Assembly: GCA_026707285.1 (NCBI GenBank)
Contig: JAPOXD010000010.1
Location: forward strand, 62,001 to 126,000
From: Chloroflexota bacterium
Lineage (GTDB): Bacteria; Chloroflexota; UBA11872
Length of the DNA: 64,000 nt
Reading direction: 5' to 3'
The translations under genes and the position numbers were made by a program. Shown piece after piece: positions 36,220 to 43,378 of the stretch (its first letter is position 1; each line of letters opens with the position of its first letter). The notes below the pieces were generated by a model. The model saw nothing but the letters and a program-made list of their open reading frames with translations. It was not told the DNA's origin and searched no databases.

Positions 36220-36244
36220 GGGCGCCCACCAGGGGCGCCCCTAC
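36220..36244 (+). repeat. Short hairpin repeat with CCTAC tail, copy 1
   Basis: GGGCGCCC at 36220-36227, loop ACCAG, GGGCGCCC at 36233-36240, then a CTAC tail. It shares stem length, loop pattern and tail with the elements at 36260-36284 and 48171-48194, while the inner four stem bases differ in a compensated way. Confidence 0.75.
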
Positions 36245-36259
36245 ACGGAATTCGGGTTT

Positions 36260-36284
36260 GCAGGGGCAGCCCTAGTGGCTGCCC
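36260..36284 (-). repeat. Short hairpin repeat with CCTGC tail, copy 2, overlapping a stop codon
   Basis: On the minus strand it reads GGGCAGCC, loop ACTAG, GGCTGCCC, then CTGC. The TAG in its loop is the stop codon of the VOC gene, and the left stem encodes its last residues. Confidence 0.75.
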
Positions 36285-36760
36285 GGATCCCCCTGGCTGT
36301 CTCCCGGATGCCGCACGTCGGGCAGCCGCTCGTTGAACTCCACCACGTTCCCCTCGGGGTCTTTGGCGTAGAGCACGCGGCGCCAGAGCCGGGGCCACTC
36401 CACCGGCCCGCCCCACACGTCCAGGCCCTCCGCGCGCAACGCGTCGACGATTGGGTCCAGCTCGTCAACCACGAACTGCACGTGATTCGGACCGTTGCCC
36501 GATGGGCCGCGGGCGGGGCTCGCATCAGGATGGTTGTGGTACTTGAGCAGCTCGACCGCTTCCGGACGTTCGTCGGTGCCAAGGAACACGGCTTCGAGCA
36601 CGACCCCCGATAGCCCGGTCAATTCGTCGATGTGCGGCCCCTCGAGGGTCGCGCTGCGCGTTTCCCGCAGGCCCGCGACGCGCACGTAGAAATCGCGCAT
36701 GCGGTCCATGTCCCGGACCACAAGGCCAACGTGGCCGACCGTGGGGGCGCTGCGGGGCAT
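36272..36760 (-). CDS. VOC superfamily protein (glyoxalase / bleomycin resistance / dioxygenase type)
   Basis: The start at ATG 36760 (MPRSAPTVGHVGLVVRDMDRM) gives 162 residues with two beta-alpha-beta-beta-beta halves. Likely metal ligands are His10 in GHVGLVV, His in GPNHVQFVV and Glu in NVVEFNE; the last block (YAKDPEGNVVEF) is a standard end of VOC proteins. Activity within the superfamily ranges from lactoylglutathione lyase and methylmalonyl-CoA epimerase to dioxygenases and antibiotic binding, and cannot be chosen here. The C-terminal tail (GDSQGDPGSH) runs into a palindromic repeat and is probably not conserved. The gene is divergent from the membrane-protein gene. Confidence 0.87.
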   Translation of the reverse strand: MPRSAPTVGHVGLVVRDMDRMRDFYVRVAGLRETRSATLEGPHIDELTGLSGVVLEAVFLGTDERPEAVELLKYHNHPDASPARGPSGNGPNHVQFVVDELDPIVDALRAEGLDVWGGPVEWPRLWRRVLYAKDPEGNVVEFNERLPDVRHPGDSQGDPGSH

Positions 36761-36861
36761 AGGCGACCTCAAGACTGCGGGACGGCATTCTTGCATGCGG
36801 TGGAAACTGGCTTGCGATACTTGAGCACGCTGAGGATCGAGAGTCGCAACGAGCGCCGGCG

Positions 36862-38100
36862 ATGGGCTACGACCTAGCCGAGAACTACGACCTCACCGAC
36901 CGCCTGAGGGGCTGGCCGGGATTCCGAGTCGGCGCCGTGGCCGGCCTGGTGATCGCCGTTGCCTGGATCCATCAAGTCGGCCTGGTGCCGGCCGTGCTCG
37001 CGGGCGACACCTTTGCCCTGGGCATTGGCCTTCAGACCATGGTCTTCGGACTGCTGCTCGCCGGCTGGATCTGGGGGCTGCTGTTCCGCCTGCGCGCCGG
37101 GATTTCCTGGGCCGCCGGGCTGGCGGTGACGATTGGACTCGTGACCGGGCTCGTGGCGTGGCTCGACGCATTCGTCGGCTTGGGAGTGGACTGGCAGATC
37201 GGGGAGCGGGCCCTGCTCATACCCGCGGAGGTTCGTCCACAGGGATTCGGACTGGCCATGCTGGCCGGCACGCTGTGGGCGGTCGCCAGCGCCGCGTTCG
37301 TCGTTGTGTTCGCGATGGCCGCGGCGGTCATCGGCGCGACGGCACTACGGCGCTTGTTCGAGCCCTGGGCCGGGCGCGTGTTCCCGCGGATCGTGGATGG
37401 CCTCCCGGAGTTTTGGCACGAACTCCTGAACCCGCGCCGGCCCGCCGCGCCTCCGCAGCGATTGAGTCCGGCACCGAGCGCCCAACGTCGCCTCCCCGAG
37501 CGCGCACAAGCGTGGGGCACGGCCTATGGGCGCGCGGTACTGATCCTGGCCTACGGCGCGGCCGTGCTCACGCAACTGTGGATCGAACCCGCCGAGCGCA
37601 CCGACGCGGCGTTCATGTTCGGCATGTTCGCGATGGCCGACGGCGCGCTGCTGCTGGTGCTCGCAGACCGGAGTCGCGCATTTGCGCCGGCCCGGCGCCA
37701 ACTGCGCCTCGAAGCGGCGGCATCGATCGTGATTGGGCTCATCGCCGCCGTCATCTCGTTTGGCCTCGGCCGCCCAATGCCGTTCGAGCTGTTCTATGGA
37801 CTGGTTGCCGTGTGGGCGATGCTGACGGCCGGGGCGCAGTTTTCGGTGTCATTCGCCATGCGCCACGGCGATTCCGCGCACCTCGTGATTCTCTACACGA
37901 TCTTTGTCGCCGTAACCCGGCTCGTCTACGGCGTAGAGGCCGCCGCCGCGCCCGAGGTGGTGCGCCTGGCCTATGCCCAGAGTGTGATTCTGATGGCCGT
38001 CGTGGTGCTGACGGCCATGCTTTACGTGCTCCTTGGGAACGTCCTGCGCGAGTGGCCGCGATCCGAGTTCGAAGCGGCGGGGCGCTCCGCGCGCACCTGA
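36862..38100 (+). CDS. Polytopic membrane protein, C-terminal half HdeD/DUF308-like
   Basis: The product has 412 residues. The first half has about four hydrophobic helices, then a cytoplasmic-looking linker rich in Pro and Arg (about 185-218), then a second group of about six helices. The second group contains FGMFAMADGALLLVLA, the aromatic-x-x-x-A-x-x-D-G pattern of HdeD/DUF308 proteins, and aligns with the product of 40101-40826 (FGVFALADGALALAVA; RLVYGVE against RMAYGVP). Its function is unknown; HdeD of enteric bacteria is linked to acid stress, which may not transfer. The gene lies 73 bp upstream of the DapA-family gene on the same strand. Confidence 0.7.
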   Translation: MGYDLAENYDLTDRLRGWPGFRVGAVAGLVIAVAWIHQVGLVPAVLAGDTFALGIGLQTMVFGLLLAGWIWGLLFRLRAGISWAAGLAVTIGLVTGLVAWLDAFVGLGVDWQIGERALLIPAEVRPQGFGLAMLAGTLWAVASAAFVVVFAMAAAVIGATALRRLFEPWAGRVFPRIVDGLPEFWHELLNPRRPAAPPQRLSPAPSAQRRLPERAQAWGTAYGRAVLILAYGAAVLTQLWIEPAERTDAAFMFGMFAMADGALLLVLADRSRAFAPARRQLRLEAAASIVIGLIAAVISFGLGRPMPFELFYGLVAVWAMLTAGAQFSVSFAMRHGDSAHLVILYTIFVAVTRLVYGVEAAAAPEVVRLAYAQSVILMAVVVLTAMLYVLLGNVLREWPRSEFEAAGRSART

Positions 38101-38173
38101 GGTCGTTGGCCTCGGCCCTAGCCCGGTGTCACACTGCGCGCCGGATGTCGATTCAAGGTAGTCGGGGGCAGGC

Positions 38174-39085
38174 ATGAGTCGCGGACAAGACGTGCTCGCG
38201 CGGATGAAGGGCCCGGTCGTTCCAATCAACTTGTGCTTCAACGTCGACGGCACCCCGGACTACCCGTCGATTGCGCGCTACGTGGATTGGCTCGCCGACG
38301 AAGGCACGCCGATCCTCATGCTCACGGCCGGCAGCAGCGAGTTCGCCAGCCTGAGCGACGACGAAATCTGGCGGCTCACCGCCGTCGTGGCCGAAGCCAA
38401 CCAGGGCCGGGCCGTCTTCATCGCCTCGTCCGGTCTATGGAAACCCTCCGTGACGCGCGAATTCCTCGTTCACGCCGACCGCGTGGGCGCCGACGCCGTC
38501 AAGCTGCAGTTCAGCAGCTGGCTCACGCTGAGTCACGAAGTCGTGGTGCGCTACTTCGACCTGGTCCAGGACGCCGCGGACGTGCCGATGCTGCTGCTCT
38601 CGGGGCCCAACTTCCCGCTGGACGCGGCCATCGAGCTGGCCGCGCGGCCCAACATGATCGGGATCAAGAACGACGGGCATCCGTTCTACGACTACTACGA
38701 GCTGATGCGCGGCACCGCCGACGAGGACTTCGGCGTCATCAGCGGCGGGCAGATGCGCAACTTCATGTTTGGGTATCCGCTTGGATCGCCGGCCTACCTA
38801 TGCCCGATCGCGCCAATTCGGCCGCGCCTGGCCAACGAGTTTTACGACCACGTGGCGGCCGGCCGCACCGACGAGGCATGGGCGTTCGTCTTCAAATACG
38901 AGGATCCGTGGCTTCGCTGGGCGTCGAGCCAGAACTGGCTGGCGTCGCTCAAGGCGGCGATTCACCTGCAGGGCCTCTACCCGAACAACCTGCTCGGGCA
39001 CGCCTATCCGCACCCGGCGCCCGATGTCGTCGACAAGGTTCGGGACAAGCTGATCGAGGTGTTCGGCAGCGCGACGGTCGAGTAG
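38174..39085 (+). CDS. DapA/NanA-family Schiff-base lyase-like protein
   Basis: The product has 303 residues, the family length, with a TIM-barrel N-domain and helical C-terminus. Lys165 in MIGIKND is the Schiff-base lysine. The GTTGE-type loop is present in altered form (TAGSSEFASLS). The catalytic tyrosine expected in a 'YNxP' motif about 30 residues before the lysine is replaced: the strand reads MLLLSGPNFP near residue 140. Families include dihydrodipicolinate synthase, N-acetylneuraminate lyase and 2-keto-3-deoxygluconate aldolase. Loss of the Tyr argues against the ordinary aldol chemistry or suggests another proton relay. A biosynthetic lysine role is unlikely in this catabolic setting. 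Confidence 0.85.
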   Translation: MSRGQDVLARMKGPVVPINLCFNVDGTPDYPSIARYVDWLADEGTPILMLTAGSSEFASLSDDEIWRLTAVVAEANQGRAVFIASSGLWKPSVTREFLVHADRVGADAVKLQFSSWLTLSHEVVVRYFDLVQDAADVPMLLLSGPNFPLDAAIELAARPNMIGIKNDGHPFYDYYELMRGTADEDFGVISGGQMRNFMFGYPLGSPAYLCPIAPIRPRLANEFYDHVAAGRTDEAWAFVFKYEDPWLRWASSQNWLASLKAAIHLQGLYPNNLLGHAYPHPAPDVVDKVRDKLIEVFGSATVE

Positions 39086-39118
39086 GTGGCTGCCGCAAGG
39101 AGCGCAGCGTCTCTACGT

Positions 39119-39203
39119 TGTCACTCCGAACGCAGTGAGGAATCTAAGGGCGCGGGAAACCCTCCCCGCCCCGTAGATTCCTCGCCTTCGGCTCGGAATG
39201 ACG
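39119..39203. repeat. Long imperfect inverted repeat between convergent genes, copy 2
   Basis: The left arm begins TGTCACTCCGAACGCAGTGA and continues GGAATCTAAGGGCG; the right arm is CCCCGTAGATTCCTCGCC followed by TTCGGCTCGGAATGACG. The 85-bp element folds into a long hairpin and matches the 84-bp element at 3190-3273 in order, arm sequence and position between two stop codons. Confidence 0.8.
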
Positions 39204-39264
39204 GATCTGGGCGGCCGACGCAGGTGGCCCGGTCTGCGTGCAGCCCGGGATTCAGCCGAAACCG

Positions 39265-40041
39265 CTAGGCGAACGCCAGGTTCCGCTTCTGGCCCCGCAG
39301 GATCAGGCCGTTGACGCCCGTGTTGTGTCCGCCGGTCTGCACGTTCTGCGGATCGCGGTAGCCCGTGCGAACCAGGCGCCGCCACCCATCGGTGCGGTTC
39401 GGATCCGAGCCGTGAATCGTCAGGTAGCTCATGAAGACCACGTCGCCGGCATTGGCCGGCACGGGCACGGCGTCCGCCAGCCGGTATTCGTCCACCGGCA
39501 GATGAGGGCGCGTGTCCTTCGAGTCGACTCGCCCGATGTGCTCCAGCGGTCCGAGCTTGTGGCTGCCGGGGAGGAATTTGAGGCAGCCGTTGGCCTCCGT
39601 GGCGTCGTCGATGTGCAGCAAGGCGTCGATGTACCCGGGACCCTCGTGCGCGTAGAACGGATAGTCCTGGTGCATCGGGAAGGGCGTGCCCATCTCGGGT
39701 CCCTTGGCGTGAAGCATGGTGTGGTGGTACTCGACGCCGGTGCCCAGCAAGTCCGCCACCGCGCCGACCAGCTTGTCATCGGTGACGGCGCGGAAGTACT
39801 CCTCGGAGTAGCCGGGAAGATCGCCAAGAATGTCTAATCTCGCACGTTGGTCTTCCTCGGCCGTCATGTAGGCTTGACGCCATGGCCCCTTCCACCCTGG
39901 ACCCTGCGTGGCCCACTCTTGCATGAGCCGCTCCAACTCTTTCGACTGCCGGGCGACGGTTTCGGCGTCAAAGACGTTTTCCAGCCGCAAATAGCCCAAC
40001 TCGTTGAAGGCGTCGACTTGATCCTGCGTCAGCGTTTCCAT
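39265..40041 (-). CDS. Phytanoyl-CoA dioxygenase-like Fe(II)/2-oxoglutarate oxygenase 3
   Basis: The start at ATG 40041 (METLTQDQVDAF) gives 258 residues; the frame continues upstream across the divergent membrane-protein gene with low-complexity Arg-rich sequence and is not coding there. The facial triad is His124-Gln-Asp126 (MHQDYPF) with distal His210 in SYLTIHGSD and the arginine pair near 221-222 for 2-oxoglutarate. KFLPGSHKLGPLEH is a typical PhyH block. This is the third member of the superfamily in the window and the shortest. It is divergent from the small HdeD-like gene, with 59 bp between starts. Confidence 0.92.
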   Translation of the reverse strand: METLTQDQVDAFNELGYLRLENVFDAETVARQSKELERLMQEWATQGPGWKGPWRQAYMTAEEDQRARLDILGDLPGYSEEYFRAVTDDKLVGAVADLLGTGVEYHHTMLHAKGPEMGTPFPMHQDYPFYAHEGPGYIDALLHIDDATEANGCLKFLPGSHKLGPLEHIGRVDSKDTRPHLPVDEYRLADAVPVPANAGDVVFMSYLTIHGSDPNRTDGWRRLVRTGYRDPQNVQTGGHNTGVNGLILRGQKRNLAFA

Positions 40042-40100
40042 GCGCACACCTCTGGCAGCGACACCGAAGTCTACCGTCCATTGGCTTGTCGGCGGCCCCG

Positions 40101-40826
40101 ATGACGGCTCAAACGACCGCCGCCGCGGTGCGGACGGTAGTCGTGCCCCGATCCCGCTGGTGGCTGCTGATGGTGCGCGCCGTGGTGCCGCTGCTCTACG
40201 CCAACGCGCAGATCGGACTGCTTTGGCCCGAGGACCTGAAGGCGCCGCCGGCCATCGTCTTCGGCGTCTTCGCGCTCGCGGACGGCGCGCTGGCGCTGGC
40301 CGTGGCGCTCGGCCTGCGCGAGTTTCGCCCGGCGCGTGGTCTGGTCCTGGCGGACGCCGCCCTGGGAGCCGCCGCGGGAATCGCCGGCTTCCTGTTGTGG
40401 CTGGTGGTGTGGTCCGACTCCGTGGTCCCGGCCGCGGCTTACGTCGGGCTCGCCGGCACCTGGGCCTTCTTGAGCGGCCTGCTGCATGCCGCCATCGCCA
40501 TTCCACTGCGGCGTATCGAGGGCGCGCAAATGCCGCTGCTGTTCATCATCATGAGCGGCCTGGTGCGGATGGCCTACGGCGTGCCGACGGGCCTGTCGGC
40601 CCTCGTCGTGCTCAACTTCACCGGATTTCGGCGCTTCCTCACGGTGCAGCAATGGTTCGTGCTGCTCCATGGGGTCACTTACCTGCTGTTCTACGGCGGG
40701 CTCGCCGAAGTGTGGCGGGAACGACGGCAGGCCGAGGTGGCGACGCAAGCGCGGATCGCGCGCAAGGACTTGCAGGTGCGGCAGGCGCGCGAGCGCCGGG
40801 CGGCGCAAGGGCTCCGCGCCGTCTGA
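40101..40826 (+). CDS. HdeD/DUF308-like membrane protein, short paralogue
   Basis: The start is taken at ATG 40101; a TTG at 40086 is in frame. The product has about 241 residues with six or so hydrophobic helices and a charged C-terminal tail rich in Arg, Gln and Ala that is probably a cytoplasmic helix. The motif FGVFALADGALALAVA matches the HdeD-type repeat and the C-terminal half of the product of 36862-38100. Function unknown. It precedes a sialidase-like gene by about 105 bp on the same strand. Confidence 0.68.
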   Translation: MTAQTTAAAVRTVVVPRSRWWLLMVRAVVPLLYANAQIGLLWPEDLKAPPAIVFGVFALADGALALAVALGLREFRPARGLVLADAALGAAAGIAGFLLWLVVWSDSVVPAAAYVGLAGTWAFLSGLLHAAIAIPLRRIEGAQMPLLFIIMSGLVRMAYGVPTGLSALVVLNFTGFRRFLTVQQWFVLLHGVTYLLFYGGLAEVWRERRQAEVATQARIARKDLQVRQARERRAAQGLRAV

Positions 40827-40931
40827 CACCGGGGCGGCCGCCAGTGTGGGCTATGATCCCGCACTCGCCGCTGGACCGGGGCTGATTCTCGGAAGTCGGG
40901 GGCGGCGCCCGGACAAAGGAGGCGCGCGGTG

Positions 40932-42224
40932 ATGATCGACGAGAGCCAGCACCAGACCTATTCGGACGACTGGCGGCGCACCAACCCCGATCTGGCGTTC
41001 TTCCTGCCGCCCACTCCGCCGGAGTGGCAGGAGTCGGTGGACCACGTGCTGGTCAGCCTTACGCGCGAGGGCGCCCTGCTGGCCATCTGGACCTACTGCA
41101 CCCAAGAGCACGCCGCCGACGAGTCGATCATGGTGCGTCGCAGCGAGGACGGCGGCCGCACCTGGACCGGCCCCGACGTGCTGGCGGGTCCGGGCCGTTA
41201 CCCCGGCCAGGTCGCGTCGTTCGGGTTCCCCGTCATGAGCCAGAACGGGCGCATCTATTGCTTCTACAACCGCAGCACGGGTCTGGGCGACAGCTACACC
41301 AACGCGTTCCTGGAGTGCAAGGTGTCGGACGACGACGGCCGCACCTGGGTGGACGGCGGCGTGCAGATTCCCTTCCGGCACACCAGGTTTGACCTGCCGG
41401 ACCCGAAAGCCGGCGCCTCGTGCATCGTGTGGCAGAAGCCGATTCGTGATCGCAACAACAAACACATCGTGGGCATCACCCGCTGGACCTCCGAGCGCGT
41501 GCGGCGCCGCACGCCAGCCTCCGCCAAAGCGCCGCGCGGCGTCGGCGACTGCCATGTGGAGTTTTTGCGCTTCGAGAACATCGACGACGAGCCGGATCCC
41601 CAGGACCTTGAGCTCACCTGGCTGCCCGACAGCGACGATCTCGTGTCGTCTCCGGTCATGTTCGACACCGAATACACCGCTGGCTACTCCTTCTGCCAGG
41701 AGCCCGGCCTGGTGCTGCTGCCGGACGGACGGCTGTTCGCCAGCATGCGCACGCCCAACGGGCAGATCTGGTACACGGTGTCCGCCGACGACGGCCACTC
41801 GTGGCGCCCGAGCGAGATGCTGCGGTTTCGCGATGGCGGCGCCCCAATGGAGAACCCTGTCTCGCCCACGCCGCTCTACCGGCTGCACGACGGGCGCTAC
41901 ATCCAGCTGCTCCAGAACCACGACGGCTGGGGCTACAACGGATTCGGCCCGCTCAACAGCGACAGCCGCAGGCCGCAGTTCCTCGCGGTCGGCGAGTTTC
42001 GCCCCAACGCCCACCAACCGCTCTGGTTCAGCGAGCCGCTGCTGCTGTTCGACACCGACGGCGTGGGCATCGCGCCGCACTACCGTCCGTGGCTGTCGAT
42101 GTATTCCAGCCTCACGGAGCGCGAGGGCGAGCGCATCCTCTGGTACTCCGACCGCAAGCTGTTCGGCCTGGGCCGCTACATCACCGACGAAATGCTCGCG
42201 CCGTTGACCGTGCCCGAGGCGTAG
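40932..42224 (+). CDS. Sialidase-like Asp-box protein, paralogue B2
   Basis: AAAGGAGG at 40915-40922 precedes both a GTG (40929) and an ATG (40932); the ATG at nine bases is preferred and gives 430 residues. Asp boxes SEDGGRTW, SDDDGRTW and SADDGHSW are visible. The protein aligns with the product of 33778-35115 (GQIWYTVSADDG, EMLRFRDGG, PLYRLHDGRYIQLLQNHDG, RILWYSDRK). It has no signal peptide. Classical sialidase residues cannot be confirmed by eye. It starts a plus-strand run with a Gfo/Idh enzyme, an amidase-like protein and a PLP enzyme. Confidence 0.83.
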   Translation: MIDESQHQTYSDDWRRTNPDLAFFLPPTPPEWQESVDHVLVSLTREGALLAIWTYCTQEHAADESIMVRRSEDGGRTWTGPDVLAGPGRYPGQVASFGFPVMSQNGRIYCFYNRSTGLGDSYTNAFLECKVSDDDGRTWVDGGVQIPFRHTRFDLPDPKAGASCIVWQKPIRDRNNKHIVGITRWTSERVRRRTPASAKAPRGVGDCHVEFLRFENIDDEPDPQDLELTWLPDSDDLVSSPVMFDTEYTAGYSFCQEPGLVLLPDGRLFASMRTPNGQIWYTVSADDGHSWRPSEMLRFRDGGAPMENPVSPTPLYRLHDGRYIQLLQNHDGWGYNGFGPLNSDSRRPQFLAVGEFRPNAHQPLWFSEPLLLFDTDGVGIAPHYRPWLSMYSSLTEREGERILWYSDRKLFGLGRYITDEMLAPLTVPEA

Positions 42225-42255
42225 TTCAGGCTCAGTAGTCGACAAGGGGGATCCA

Positions 42256-43269
42256 TTGGCCACCGTTGCGTTCATCACCGAGTCCGAAGCCAAGCATCGA
42301 ATGCCCTACGCCGAGGCCATCCGCGATGTCGAGCGGATCGCGGCCGCGCACGTAGTTGACGACGGCGACGACGGCCTTCTCGGCGTCGTCGGGTCGAAGC
42401 TCGTGGGTCGGCATACGTCCGTGGACGGCTTGCTCGCGGCGGTGCGCCCGGACATGGCCATCGTGTCGCTGGTGGCGTCCAACTCACCGCCCGCGATCGA
42501 GGCGCTGCTCAACGCCGGCGTGCCGATCATGGCGGAGAAGCCGGCTTGCGTGGACCCCGAGGACTTCGCCCCGCTGGCGCGGCTGGCCGAGGACAAAGGC
42601 GTGCCGCTGATGCTGGCGCTGGCCAACCGCATGCGCCCCGACATGGGCGACGCCCGGCGCATTATCGCCGAGGGCGGCATCGGCGAGCTGTACGCGGTTC
42701 GGGCGACGCAGGTGGCGGACCAGACCCGCATCCAGGAGCTCACCGAGCCCGACTGGACCTTCGAGCGCGCCCGGGCCGGCGGCGGGCACCTGGTCTGGTT
42801 GGGGATTCACTTCGTGGATTTGATTCGCTACGTCACCGGCCGCGACATCGAGCAGGTGCAGGCGCTGACGGGCGTCGTCGGCGGCGCGCCGATCGACGTG
42901 GAGGACCTGGCCCTCGTCAATATGCGCCTGTCCGGCGGCGCGCTGGTGTCGCTGTTTTCCGGCTACGTGATGGAGGAGAAGGGGCACCAGGGGTTGACAA
43001 TCTACGGCTCGCGGGGCTGGTTGCAAACCGACGCCGCCGCGTCGCCGAAGCTGATGTGGTGCTCGGGCCGCGGCGACGACGCCAAGGTGCGGCGCACGCT
43101 CTACGAGGACCGCGGCGCGCCCTACACGGGCTGGGTGGACTTGACGCTGCGCGCCTGCCTGGGCGAGATCGAGCCGCCGCTCTCGGGCGCCGACGGCCTG
43201 GCGGCGCTGCGCGCGGTGCACGCGGCGTATGCGTCAGCCGCGCACGGCCGGCCAGAGTCGCTGGCGTAG
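42256..43269 (+). CDS. Gfo/Idh/MocA family oxidoreductase 2, atypical nucleotide loop
   Basis: The product has 337 residues from a TTG start with AAGGGGG at 42244-42250 as ribosome binding site. The family signature is AEKP at 93-96, followed by the catalytic-domain block WLGIHFVDLIRYVTG and a typical beta-sheet domain. The N-terminal glycine loop GxGxxG is absent: the first strand reads VAFITESEAKHRMPY, so cofactor binding must differ or be lost. Another Gfo/Idh protein in the window, at 17377-18468, keeps a normal loop. It lies 31 bp after the sialidase-like gene and 109 bp before the amidase-like gene. The likely role is sugar or sugar-acid redox chemistry. Confidence 0.87.
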   Translation: MATVAFITESEAKHRMPYAEAIRDVERIAAAHVVDDGDDGLLGVVGSKLVGRHTSVDGLLAAVRPDMAIVSLVASNSPPAIEALLNAGVPIMAEKPACVDPEDFAPLARLAEDKGVPLMLALANRMRPDMGDARRIIAEGGIGELYAVRATQVADQTRIQELTEPDWTFERARAGGGHLVWLGIHFVDLIRYVTGRDIEQVQALTGVVGGAPIDVEDLALVNMRLSGGALVSLFSGYVMEEKGHQGLTIYGSRGWLQTDAAASPKLMWCSGRGDDAKVRRTLYEDRGAPYTGWVDLTLRACLGEIEPPLSGADGLAALRAVHAAYASAAHGRPESLA

Positions 43270-43378
43270 GCCGTCCAACTCCGAGCGTCGAAAACGCGTG
43301 ATCGGGCGTTCTGCGGCATGCTTGGCGTCGCGCTCGGCGGATGACTCGATGCACCTTGCGGCAAAGGACCGGTAAGCC

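Noticed and set aside
39265-40506. A 413-residue form of the third dioxygenase with an Arg/Pro-rich leader
   Set aside because: The leader is antisense to the HdeD-like gene and has shadow-type composition; ATG 40041 starts the fold.
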